Notes under the pieces: model-generated
Databases searched by the model: none
Told to the model about the DNA's origin: nothing
The model's input: only the letters and a program-made list of their open reading frames with translations
Origin: CAZRIE01 sp964600075
GTDB taxonomy: Bacteria > Bacteroidota > Bacteroidia > Flavobacteriales > Flavobacteriaceae
Direction of reading: 5' to 3'
Length of the DNA stretch: 6,981 bases
NCBI GenBank assembly: GCA_964600075.1
Contig: CAZRIE010000161.1
Span: forward strand, 1 to 6,981
Position numbers and translations under genes: made by a program
Shown here: positions 1 through 6,981 of the stretch, piece by piece
How the letters are laid out: the number at the start of each line of letters is the position of its first letter
How positions within the stretch are numbered: the first letter of the stretch is position 1

Positions 1-545
1 CAATAGAAGAACTGGATTTTAAGACCCTTGGTGATGGTGATTTTTTATACATAACTGAGCTTGGGCTGAAACAAAAGAAAGGAGTTAAAGAAAACCGGTT
101 TTCCGTTCTGTATTCATACACGGACGAATTAACAAATAAAACGGCAGAGCACAGCATCTCATTAGGTGGCGTCTATTATTTTGGTGCAGAACAATCATGG
201 GGTACCTATGCTAGGTATTCTTTTAGAGATGGCGGCGTTGGAAAGGATGCTACTTCAGCGTCAGAAGAAAATGTAGCGAAAAACGGAGGCTTCATCGGTA
301 TCTCAAAATCAGCACCATGGCGTTTAGCAAAAGCAGAAATCGGTGGAAGTTATTTCATGGGGCAACCGTCTAATTATCAAATGAGTTTAGGAAGTAAAAC
401 GCAATCCGGCATAGAAACCTATTTTAAATATAATTTTAAACCCTTGATTCAGGCTGCTTTTGATTTTCAATTAATCAATACAGGTAATGATTTTGTGCCC
501 ATAATTGGAGCGCGATTTAAAGTAGGATGGAGTACGTTATTCTAA
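1..545 (+). CDS. Outer-membrane beta-barrel protein, probably OprB-like porin (3' end only)
   Basis: The reading frame is open from the left edge (first full codon at base 3) to a TAA at 543-545, giving 180 residues; the start lies outside the window. The visible part alternates short amphipathic strands with polar turns, for example HSISLGGVYYFG, GGFIGISKSAPW and GIETYFKYNFKPLIQAAFDF, and ends in WSTLF. A terminal Phe is typical of outer-membrane barrels recognised by the BAM machinery. The pattern of a predicted strand containing ETYFKYNF, then a strand of the D-F-Q type, a short N-T-G turn and a final strand resembles the C-terminus of carbohydrate-selective porins (OprB family). The likely role is diffusion of small solutes, possibly sugars, across the outer membrane. 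The barrel assignment is fairly secure. The OprB assignment rests on pattern memory only, and another barrel family is possible. An internal ATG at 357 is not a separate gene, because the frame continues upstream of it. Confidence 0.75.
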   Translation, partial: IEELDFKTLGDGDFLYITELGLKQKKGVKENRFSVLYSYTDELTNKTAEHSISLGGVYYFGAEQSWGTYARYSFRDGGVGKDATSASEENVAKNGGFIGISKSAPWRLAKAEIGGSYFMGQPSNYQMSLGSKTQSGIETYFKYNFKPLIQAAFDFQLINTGNDFVPIIGARFKVGWSTLF

Positions 546-699
546 GCTTGGTGTATGCATAGCCTTCGTTTGAAATGGGTTATGAGCTTTAATTATTGAA
601 TTATAATTTATAACTATTCTAAGTTTAAATTGGTATAAATCATAAAAGCAACATGATTGTTTAAAATAACGCTTTGTCTATACCCTATAAACCTTAAAA
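546..699. other. AT-rich spacer between converging genes
   Basis: This stretch lies between the porin-like gene and the terminator hairpin. It is AT-rich and holds no reading frame of useful length, no recognisable RNA gene and no clear repeat. I see nothing functional in it apart from the hairpin at its right end. Confidence 0.6.
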
Positions 700-741
700 A
701 AAAAGGGGATTAAACATTACTATATGTTTAATCCCCTTTTT
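700..741. terminator. Bidirectional intrinsic terminator
   Basis: Bases 700-717 pair perfectly with 724-741, giving an 18-bp stem around a 6-base loop (718-723). A GGGG/CCCC block strengthens the stem. On the plus strand the right arm ends in a run of Ts (737-741). On the minus strand the A run at 696-704 reads as nine Ts. The hairpin lies between a plus-strand gene ending at 545 and a minus-strand gene ending at 771, so it is well placed to terminate both. The T run on the plus side is largely inside the stem, so that direction may rely on fraying of the A-T base of the hairpin. Confidence 0.88.
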
Positions 742-770
742 AATGTATGTTCACTAAAAATAATGCGCTT

Positions 771-1361
771 CTACTTTGTTGGTTGTATAGGATATTCTAA
801 CATTATTTTTGCTACAGCAGCATTTATTTTTGTTTCAGGATTTTTTGGATTATCATCTACTGTTTTGGTACCAACAGCTTCCCATACCAACTCTTTTTTC
901 TTCGCGTCAAATACCGATATCACTAAAGTACCTACATTATAATCAACCTGAGAATAGGTTGTCGTAGAACTAGCGTAACCTGATCCCCATCCATAACCGG
1001 GGCCATAGTTGTAATAACTACCATAACCATAACCTCTCATACCTCCTCCAACATAATTGGTATCTGTATTAGCAACCGTTTTTGTCTTTGCTTCAGAGAC
1101 AACATAAAGACTAACAATAATATCTCCTGCACCTTTTTCTACCAGTGTAAATCCTCGATTTTTGAATTCAGTTCCGAAAGCTTTTTCAATACGATTCTTA
1201 TCAAAAGAGCTCAGAATTTTATCGCTATTATCCGTCCATCCGTAAAATTCTAGCGTTTTGAAATTAGAGAAGTCAGTGCTTGGGTCTTGGTCACTCACTA
1301 CATTAATTGAACTGCATGAATACAACACAACGCCTATTAAGAGGTATACTATTTTTTTCAT
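771..1361 (-). CDS. DUF4136-type lipoprotein
   Basis: The protein has 196 residues. The start is taken as the ATG at 1359-1361, because translation from there begins MKKIVYLLIGVVLYSC, a compact lipoprotein signal with a basic N-region, a hydrophobic core and a lipobox L-Y-S-C (Cys16 as the lipidated residue). An in-frame ATG 12 codons upstream (1397) would only add a polar, basic extension and is less likely. The mature part fits DUF4136: an N-terminal segment with D-P-S-T-D-F-S-N-F-K-T-L-E-F-Y (residues 26-40), a helix ending in an RIEKAF-type stretch (57-62), a G-A-G-D-I-I-V strand (77-83), and a C-terminal strand pair with VISVFDAKKKELVWEA (147-162) followed by a final helix with AAVAKIMLEYP. 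Residues 103-130 form a Gly/Tyr-rich insert between core strands. The molecular function of this family is not known. It is probably anchored in the outer or inner membrane facing the periplasm. It converges with the porin-like gene and diverges from the next barrel gene. Confidence 0.9.
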   Translation of the reverse strand: MKKIVYLLIGVVLYSCSSINVVSDQDPSTDFSNFKTLEFYGWTDNSDKILSSFDKNRIEKAFGTEFKNRGFTLVEKGAGDIIVSLYVVSEAKTKTVANTDTNYVGGGMRGYGYGSYYNYGPGYGWGSGYASSTTTYSQVDYNVGTLVISVFDAKKKELVWEAVGTKTVDDNPKNPETKINAAVAKIMLEYPIQPTK

Positions 1362-1639
1362 TCTACTATGTTTTTGTTTGATTATACTATATTTCAATAC
1401 AAATATAAGATAAAAAGATCAAAAAAGAATTACAAAAAGGTTTGAAAAATGGGTTCTACATACTCTTTCTAAAATTGGTTATTTAATTAATGACGCCACG
1501 ATCTGTATTCTTTGAAATGGTATACGTTTAAGCACTGAATCTTGAGCTCATTTTTTTTAACGAAAGCAACAATCTAATGCGCATAAAGCGTCCAATACAG
1601 ATAAAATTCAGTATCTTAGTTCAACAAAAACCCCAACCG
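1362..1639. other. Divergent intergenic region
   Basis: This spacer separates two genes that point away from each other, so it must hold promoters for both. One candidate -7 element is seen for the minus-strand gene. For the plus-strand barrel gene I found no good TTG-N17-23-TAnnTTTG pair; the nearest, around 1475-1514, has wrong spacings. An ATG at 1577 is in frame with the barrel gene but is judged not to be its start. No terminator, RNA or repeat is visible. Confidence 0.5.
1400..1407 (-). promoter_or_regulatory. Candidate -7 element for the DUF4136 lipoprotein gene
   Basis: Read on the minus strand the bases are TATATTTG, a full match to the Bacteroidota -7 consensus TAnnTTTG. It lies 38 bases before the chosen ATG, so a transcript would have a leader of roughly 30 bases. 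A TTTG on the same strand (plus coordinates 1433-1436) could be the -33 element, but the 25-base gap is longer than the usual 17-23. The surroundings are very AT-rich, so a chance match is possible. Confidence 0.4.
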
Positions 1640-2314
1640 ATGAAAACTACTAAACAACACATGTTATTAAAGCAAGTTTTACTTCTTGTTTTAATATTAT
1701 CATTTTCGACCGTAATTTTTGCTCAAGATGATAACACCACAACAGATGACACGAAACAACAAAAGAAAGAAAAAAAAGCAAAAAGCTCTTTTAAGGTGTT
1801 TGCTGGTGTTAATATTAATGATTTGAGCCTTGATGCAGCAGATGGAGTTTCATCAACCGCGGAAGCTGGTTATAATCTTGGATTCTCTTACAAAAGGGGT
1901 CGTTTTTTTTACTATGAAATTGGTGCGAGATATAACAAGAGGTCTTTTGTTGTCACCGGGGCAGATGAGGATACGCAGCTAAAGGCGTCATTGTCAGTTT
2001 CTGCAATTGACATCCCTTTAACTGCTGGTCTTAATATAACATCTTTTGCAGATAGGTTGATAGGCCTTAGAGTATTTGTAAGTGCTATTCCTTCTATTAC
2101 GATAGGTAAAGATGTTGATGAAGTTGGTTTAGAAAATGATGACATTACCAACTTTCTATTTTATGGCCAAGGTGGCGTGGGTATTGATATTGCTTTCTTT
2201 TTTGTTGAAGTAGGATATAATGTTGGCTTTAGTAATCTTGTAAATGATATGGATGGTGGAAGCGTAACGTCTAAGCCTAGTCAAGGTTTTGTTAACATTG
2301 GCTTTAGATTTTAA
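1640..2314 (+). CDS. Secreted outer-membrane beta-barrel protein (OMP_b-brl_2 / PorT-like fold)
   Basis: The protein has 224 residues from the ATG at 1640. This start gives a standard Sec signal peptide: MKTTKQHMLLKQ, then a Leu/Val/Ile-rich core, then a likely cut after F-A at residue 28 before Gln-Asp-Asp. An upstream in-frame ATG (1577) would add 21 polar residues before the signal, and a downstream one (1661) would also leave a usable signal. Residues 29-50 are a low-complexity charged linker, first Asp/Thr-rich and then Lys/Gln-rich. From residue 51 on there are about eight amphipathic strands: FKVFAGVNI, AGYNLGFSY, FFYYEIGARY, LSVSAIDIPLTAGLNI, LRVFVSAIPSITIG, FLFYGQGGVGIDI, FFVEVGYNVGFSN and GFVNIGFRF. 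The IDIPL-type strand and the F-F-V-E-V-G-Y-N-V-G-F-S-N strand are typical of the Bacteroidota outer-membrane barrel domain PF13568. The protein ends in Phe. It is probably an 8-stranded barrel in the outer membrane; the specific role is unknown. The tamB gene follows 184 bp downstream on the same strand. Confidence 0.88.
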   Translation: MKTTKQHMLLKQVLLLVLILSFSTVIFAQDDNTTTDDTKQQKKEKKAKSSFKVFAGVNINDLSLDAADGVSSTAEAGYNLGFSYKRGRFFYYEIGARYNKRSFVVTGADEDTQLKASLSVSAIDIPLTAGLNITSFADRLIGLRVFVSAIPSITIGKDVDEVGLENDDITNFLFYGQGGVGIDIAFFFVEVGYNVGFSNLVNDMDGGSVTSKPSQGFVNIGFRF

Positions 2315-2498
2315 AAAACAGAAAGCACTATAGATAAGCTAAATAATGGATGCATATGGATAGTTGTAAGGAACCTTTAGGTTTCAGTGTTTGTTTCCTT
2401 GATTAATTAATAGTTTCTACGAAATAGAATATGAATGACAGTAGTTCTTATAATCATATGTTTCTGCTTTTAACAGTCGTATTCAACTTTTGAAAATA
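2315..2498. other. Spacer between barrel gene and tamB
   Basis: No gene fits here. A weak imperfect inverted repeat (AAGGAA at 2368-2373 with TTCCTT at 2395-2400, plus AACC/GGTT nested inside) could form a hairpin, but no T run follows it. No convincing Bacteroidota promoter pair is seen, so it is unclear whether tamB has its own promoter or is read through from the barrel gene. The bases just before the tamB ATG are TTTTGAAAATA, A-rich and without a Shine-Dalgarno sequence, as is common in this phylum. Confidence 0.45.
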
Positions 2499-5400
2499 AT
2501 GAGCAAGCTACCCGGAAAGCATAAAATAGCAAAGCGTATTATTCGATTTTTTTTTCTACTACTGGTCTTTTTTTTATGCATAATTTTATTCATTCGTAGC
2601 CCATGGGGGCAGGATATCATTGTTAACAGGGTAATTAATTATGTTTTTAATAAAACGGGAACCGAGATAGCAATTAAGCGACTTTTTGTTACTTTTTCAG
2701 GCGATATACAATTAGAAGGCTTATATCTTGAGGATCAAAAAGGGGACACCCTTTTGTACTCCAAATCCTTGGAAGCCGATATTGCTTTAAGACCATTGCT
2801 GTTTGAAAATGCATTAGAACTAGATGATTTGGAGTGGAAGGGGGTGACCGCCAGAATCATTCGAAATGAAGATGCTGAAAAATTCAACTTTACCTTTTTA
2901 CAGGAGGCCCTTATTCCTCAAGATTCGGTAGCTGGACCAGAAAAATCCGATCCTTTTAAAATGGCTATTGGAAGGATTATACTCGAAGATTTTGACCTTA
3001 TCTACACCGATGCATTTCTGGGTATTGATAGTAAAATGAAATATGGCAATCTATTTCTGGAAGTCGATGAAATAGATCTAGATGCTATGCATTTCTCAGT
3101 CGATAATTTTGAGATCCACAATGCCCAATTGAACTACAAACAGTCGAAAGTATTACCCACCAATGACAATGAAAAACGCCCACAACTTCCTTCTATTTCG
3201 ATCGCTGAATTCAGTGTAGACAACGTACAGGCCAATTATACTTCTAAACCAAATAAGCTGGAAATTTACACCGATTTAAGCGAGTTTTATTTTAATTCCT
3301 TCAAGGCAGATATTGCGAACTCTACCTACGAAATTGAGAATTTTAGATTAAAAAATTCAATGATTTCGCTAAAGAATGACAACGTAAAGGGTGGCGTAAA
3401 AGATGCGACTACAAATCAAAGTTTATCTGATTTTCAATGGCCAGCGTTCAACATCGCGGCATCGAAAATTGACATGGAGAACAATACTTTATTTTATACA
3501 AGGGGAAACTCAGAATCTCTTAAAGGAGTATTTAATCCCAATGACATTTCGCTACAAAACTTTCGTTTGAAGGCCAATGATCTGACTTATGAACCAAAGC
3601 TGGCAAACCTAAATATAGAGGCATTGTCATTTTTAGAAAAAAGTGGTTTTCTACTTCAAAGTATGACTTTTGAATCCAGTTTGGGTGATGCACACTTAAA
3701 ATTCGATGCTATTTCTCTTGTTACAGGTAATAGTTCAATCGCAGGAGCGGTAGCGTTGAAATATGCTACGATAGATCAACTCTTCAATACCCCAAGCGGG
3801 GTACAAGTAGAGGTTAAAGTACCAAACCTCAAATTTGGCATGGAAGATGCTTTTTACTTTCAACCGGCCCTCGCATATAACGCTAATTTTGTCAATGCCA
3901 AGCAACACCTCTTTAAAGGTCAATTGTTCGCAAATGGTACGTTGGAAAATATAGTACTTGCAGATACGCGACTCAACTGGGGAGATAATACATCTGTTGC
4001 CCTTTCCGGGATGATGACCAACCCTACAGACATAACATCATTTTCTTTTGAACTTAGTGATCTAAATGGGTTTACCTCACGGAGCGATATATTATTATTT
4101 GTTTCAGACGAGGATTTGGGCATCACAATTCCACAAGAAGTGAAATTGAGCGCAACCGCAAAGGGTACCCCTCAAAATTTTATTACGAATGCCAAGGTCA
4201 AAATTCCTGAGGGAACGGCACACCTCGAAGGCCCTTTCAATTTTAAGAATGGCTTTGATTTCAAGGGAACCTTGAACATCGATAGCTTGCAACTCAACAA
4301 ATTGCTAAAAAATGAACAATTCGGAGAGGTATCTCTGACTGCCGATGGTTCGGTTAGCGGAACTTCGCTTAGGAGCTTGAAAGCCAATTTTGCCGCAAAC
4401 ATTTCCCGCTTTCAATTCAATGGATACAACTACGAAAATATAGCTACCGAAGGCCAAATCAACAATGGTAAGGGAGATGTGGGATTAGATTATAAGGACA
4501 AGAACCTTCATTTTAGCTCGGCTATCAATATGGTATTGGATACCACCGCCTATGATATTCAGCTAAATATGGACCTTAAAGGCGCAAATTTGAGAGCCTT
4601 AAATCTTACATCGAGTGAAATAAAGTTGCGAACGGGAGCAAAAGTACTTTTTAAAGGTTCGCCAGATGATTTTGATTTGAGTGCTACACTTTCAGGTAGT
4701 GTCGCGGTGCTTGATAATATACAGTACAAGACTGATGTTATTGATTTGGTAACCCATATAGATAGTTCTGCCACACAGTTGGCAATTTCCAGTAGTTTTT
4801 TGAATGGTAATCTCGATTCGAATAGTTCTCCTGAAAAGATTACCAGCGCTATAAGACAACAATTTCTCAGCTATTTTTCTGAAGCATCAGAAACAGACGC
4901 GGTTACCGATTCGGTTAAGGTTCAAATAAATGCCCAACTAAGGCCAGAACCCATACTGACCGAGGTATTTTTTAAAGGCCTGCAACGTTTGGATACGGTC
5001 ACCTTAGATGCAACATTCGATGCCGTTTCCAAAAAGCTGAGCGCAGATTTTCATATGCCATCTGCACAATACAAAACCAGTATTTTAGACAGCCTAAAAA
5101 TCAATCTGAATGGTGATGCGAATAATCTTGAATTCTCCGCTGCGATTGGTGGTCTTAAATATCGCCCCATAAACATCAAAAAAACTTTTTTTGAGGGAAG
5201 ATTAAAAAATAGAGAACTTCTTTTAGATTTTGTTTCTTACGATGAAGATGAAAAATCGGTTCACTTAGCAGCCGAAATGAGCCTGCAAAAAGATACTGTA
5301 CATCTTCACATAAGTCCGAATGAACTGATCTTGGATAAAAGTCAATGGTCGATTCCAGATGATAATAGCATGGCCTTTGTCAACGAACACCTGTATTTCG

Positions 5401-6981
5401 AACAAATGGTATTGTCAAAGGATAATGAGAAAATGGAGTTGACCGCAGCAGCCCCCGAAAATCAGAAAGATCATTTTGGGCTATTATTTGAGAATTTTAG
5501 GTTGCAGACTTTATTGAGTTTCTTTAATCCGGATAAGGCTTTGGCCTCGGGCGTTTTGCAAGGTAGCTTCATATTAGAGAACCCTTACGGCGCTACGGGT
5601 TTAGTTACCGATCTTACAATCGATGAATTTGCTCTTTTAGAAAACCCGATGGGCCGACTCACCATCGAGGCTACCTCTAACAATTTTTCAGCATATACTA
5701 TAGACATGGCCATTATGGATAAGGGTCTAGATCTAGACCTGAGTGGAAATTATACCGCTTCCGAGAAAAGCGCAAACTTGGATATTGACATTGACCTAAA
5801 AAAATTAGAGATGCAGTTTTTACAAGGTTTTTTTAAAGAGGAAATTACCCAAGCCAAAGGTTATCTGTCTGGACACCTGAAACTTGGCGGTAGGTTAAAC
5901 GATCCTTTATATAACGGCCAAATTTCTTTTCATCAAACCGCATTGGAAGTGGCCAAGTTAAATACGGCTTTTAACATAGATACAGAGAGCATCACTTTTG
6001 ATGATGCGAAAGTTTCGGTAGATCAATTTCATATTAAAGATGCCAACGGAAATTTACTTATAATAAACGGTGCTATCGATACCAAGACCTTTGACAATCC
6101 TGGTTTCGACCTCAATTTTAAGGCTGAAAATTTTAGCTTGCTAAATGCTACAGAAGAAAATAACGAACTGTATTACGGTATATTTAGTGCGGATGCAGAT
6201 GTACAACTATCGGGCGACCTAAACCTTCCAAAAATGCGTGGAGAAATACGAATTGAAAAAGGAACCGAACTCACTTATGTAGTACCAGAAGAACGGCTTG
6301 ATATTCAAGAGCGTGATGGGGTGGTCATTTTTGTGAATAGGGAAAATCCCGATGACATCCTGACCATAAGCGAGAAAGAGGAAGCCTCGAATAGGATAAG
6401 AGGGTTTGATATTGATATGGGCTTAGAAATTGATGAAGATGTCGTATTCAATATCGTTCTAGACCAAAGAACGGATGACCGTCTTCAGGTACAGGGAGAA
6501 GCGAATTTTAAACTTAATATAGACCCTAATGGTATAATTGGCCTTACCGGTAAATATGAATTACAAAATGGTTTTTATCAGACCAACCTCTATAATTTGG
6601 TATCTCGCAAATTTGACATCAGATCTGGAAGTTCTATTACCTGGTTGGGAGATCCGTTTGATGCCAAATTGGATGTCACCGCTATTTACAAGGTAGAAAC
6701 TTCCCCTGCTCCCTTGATGTCTGAGGTCACCTCTGGTATTGATACTGGTTTGGCATCGGTATATCAGGACAAAATACCTTTTTTAGTGTATTTAAATGTA
6801 AAAGGCAAAATCACAACTCCAGATCTATCCTTTGAATTGGACATCCCCAAGGAGGCCCAAAGCGACGCTGGTGGAGTCGTCTATGGCAGGGTACAACAGT
6901 TAAATGAGCAAGAACCTGAGTTGAATAAACAGGTGTTTTCACTATTGGCTTTCAATCGTTTTTTTCCGACTACGGGCAGTG
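2499..6981 (+). CDS. tamB: TamB-family translocation/assembly module protein (DUF490), 3' end missing
   Basis: An ATG at 2499, 45 bases after an in-frame TAA at 2451, opens a frame that runs 1494 codons to the window edge without a stop. Family members in Flavobacteriaceae are roughly 1450-1700 residues long, so only the last part of the gene is missing. The N-terminus is basic (K-H-K-I-A-K-R) and is followed by a single membrane segment at about residues 16-32 rich in Phe and Leu, ending in FIRSPWGQDI, a stretch characteristic of these proteins. An AsmA-like region follows (V-T-F-S-G-D-I-Q-L-E-G-L-Y-L-E-D), then a very long periplasmic region of short beta strands expected to form the hydrophobic groove of a TamB-type rod. 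From about residue 1080 the conserved TamB domain (PF04357) is recognisable: RIEKGTELTYVVPE (1252-1265), RKFDIRSGSSITWLGDP (1370-1386) and LNKQVFSLLAFNRFFP (1475-1490). TamB spans the periplasm from the inner membrane. In Proteobacteria it partners with the barrel protein TamA, and the wider family is implicated in moving phospholipid to the outer membrane. No TamA partner is in view. The protein family is secure; the exact role in this organism is inferred. Confidence 0.95.
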   Translation, partial: MSKLPGKHKIAKRIIRFFFLLLVFFLCIILFIRSPWGQDIIVNRVINYVFNKTGTEIAIKRLFVTFSGDIQLEGLYLEDQKGDTLLYSKSLEADIALRPLLFENALELDDLEWKGVTARIIRNEDAEKFNFTFLQEALIPQDSVAGPEKSDPFKMAIGRIILEDFDLIYTDAFLGIDSKMKYGNLFLEVDEIDLDAMHFSVDNFEIHNAQLNYKQSKVLPTNDNEKRPQLPSISIAEFSVDNVQANYTSKPNKLEIYTDLSEFYFNSFKADIANSTYEIENFRLKNSMISLKNDNVKGGVKDATTNQSLSDFQWPAFNIAASKIDMENNTLFYTRGNSESLKGVFNPNDISLQNFRLKANDLTYEPKLANLNIEALSFLEKSGFLLQSMTFESSLGDAHLKFDAISLVTGNSSIAGAVALKYATIDQLFNTPSGVQVEVKVPNLKFGMEDAFYFQPALAYNANFVNAKQHLFKGQLFANGTLENIVLADTRLNWGDNTSVALSGMMTNPTDITSFSFELSDLNGFTSRSDILLFVSDEDLGITIPQEVKLSATAKGTPQNFITNAKVKIPEGTAHLEGPFNFKNGFDFKGTLNIDSLQLNKLLKNEQFGEVSLTADGSVSGTSLRSLKANFAANISRFQFNGYNYENIATEGQINNGKGDVGLDYKDKNLHFSSAINMVLDTTAYDIQLNMDLKGANLRALNLTSSEIKLRTGAKVLFKGSPDDFDLSATLSGSVAVLDNIQYKTDVIDLVTHIDSSATQLAISSSFLNGNLDSNSSPEKITSAIRQQFLSYFSEASETDAVTDSVKVQINAQLRPEPILTEVFFKGLQRLDTVTLDATFDAVSKKLSADFHMPSAQYKTSILDSLKINLNGDANNLEFSAAIGGLKYRPINIKKTFFEGRLKNRELLLDFVSYDEDEKSVHLAAEMSLQKDTVHLHISPNELILDKSQWSIPDDNSMAFVNEHLYFEQMVLSKDNEKMELTAAAPENQKDHFGLLFENFRLQTLLSFFNPDKALASGVLQGSFILENPYGATGLVTDLTIDEFALLENPMGRLTIEATSNNFSAYTIDMAIMDKGLDLDLSGNYTASEKSANLDIDIDLKKLEMQFLQGFFKEEITQAKGYLSGHLKLGGRLNDPLYNGQISFHQTALEVAKLNTAFNIDTESITFDDAKVSVDQFHIKDANGNLLIINGAIDTKTFDNPGFDLNFKAENFSLLNATEENNELYYGIFSADADVQLSGDLNLPKMRGEIRIEKGTELTYVVPEERLDIQERDGVVIFVNRENPDDILTISEKEEASNRIRGFDIDMGLEIDEDVVFNIVLDQRTDDRLQVQGEANFKLNIDPNGIIGLTGKYELQNGFYQTNLYNLVSRKFDIRSGSSITWLGDPFDAKLDVTAIYKVETSPAPLMSEVTSGIDTGLASVYQDKIPFLVYLNVKGKITTPDLSFELDIPKEAQSDAGGVVYGRVQQLNEQEPELNKQVFSLLAFNRFFPTTGS
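2967..3593 (+). repeat. Three degenerate repeats in the N-terminal part of TamB
   Basis: Three protein segments share one pattern: residues 157-214, 233-292 and 317-365 of the tamB product. Each begins with a strand ending in an aromatic-Thr pair (IILEDFDLIYT; FSVDNVQANYT; IDMENNTLFYT). Each then has a variable link and closes with a strand of the type hxhpNhxhxxxxhxY/L (VDNFEIHNAQLNY; IENFRLKNSMISL; LQNFRLKANDLTY). The starts are 76 and 84 residues apart. Identity is low, so this is a repeat of fold units and not a recent DNA duplication. Confidence 0.6.

Noticed and set aside
724..942. Plus-strand open frame of 72 codons overlapping the DUF4136 gene
   Set aside because: It begins inside the terminator hairpin and lies antisense to a gene with a clear lipobox and domain pattern, so it is a shadow.
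1475..1514. Promoter pair TTG ... TATTCTTTG for the barrel gene
   Set aside because: The -7 candidate has three bases between TA and TTTG in place of two, and the gap to TTG is 28 bases, outside the usual range.
1577..1639. Longer start for the barrel protein at the ATG at 1577
   Set aside because: It would place 21 polar and basic residues ahead of a complete, ordinary signal peptide that begins at 1640. Nothing in the upstream bases favours it.
1912..2151. Minus-strand open frame of 79 codons
   Set aside because: It is antisense to the barrel gene, whose frame shows a signal peptide and regular beta strands.
2368..2400. Hairpin AAGGAA...TTCCTT as a terminator for the barrel gene
   Set aside because: The stem is only 6 bp, the loop is large, and it is followed by GATTAATTAA and not a T run.
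2457..2464. TATGTTTC as a -7 element for tamB
   Set aside because: It lacks the final G of TAnnTTTG, and there is no TTG at the right distance upstream.
3735..4774. Several minus-strand open frames of 62-76 codons
   Set aside because: They lie within the continuous tamB frame, overlap one another, and show no recognisable domain or start context.

Overview
The window looks like ordinary chromosomal sequence from a member of the Bacteroidota, most likely the Flavobacteriaceae. The evidence is the AT-rich spacers, the lack of clear Shine-Dalgarno sequences with A-rich stretches before the ATGs, a TAnnTTTG-type -7 element, and four envelope proteins whose sequences fit that phylum. No mobile element, CRISPR array, RNA gene or phage gene was found.

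Layout from left to right: (1) 1-545, plus strand, is the 3' end of a gene for an outer-membrane beta-barrel protein, probably an OprB-like porin, whose start lies outside the window. (2) 546-770 is a spacer with a perfect 18-bp hairpin at 700-741, flanked by A and T runs. It sits between converging genes and should terminate both. (3) 771-1361, minus strand, is a small DUF4136-type lipoprotein with a Gly/Tyr-rich insert. (4) 1362-1639 is the divergent promoter region. (5) 1640-2314, plus strand, is a secreted outer-membrane beta-barrel protein (OMP_b-brl_2 / PorT-like fold) with a charged linker after its signal peptide. (6) 2315-2498 is a spacer with no clear signal. (7) 2499-6981, plus strand, is a very long reading frame of 1494 visible codons with no stop before the window edge. 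It encodes a TamB-family (DUF490) protein with an N-terminal membrane anchor, at least three degenerate repeats after the anchor, and most of the conserved C-terminal domain.

All four genes act in the cell envelope. TamB-family proteins bridge the periplasm and are implicated in supplying the outer membrane with lipid or helping beta-barrel assembly. The two barrel proteins end in Phe, the usual C-terminal signature of barrels. This shared theme does not show that the genes form an operon: the lipoprotein is on the opposite strand, and the barrel gene and tamB are 184 bp apart. I see no convincing evidence of an undescribed system here; the findings are modest.
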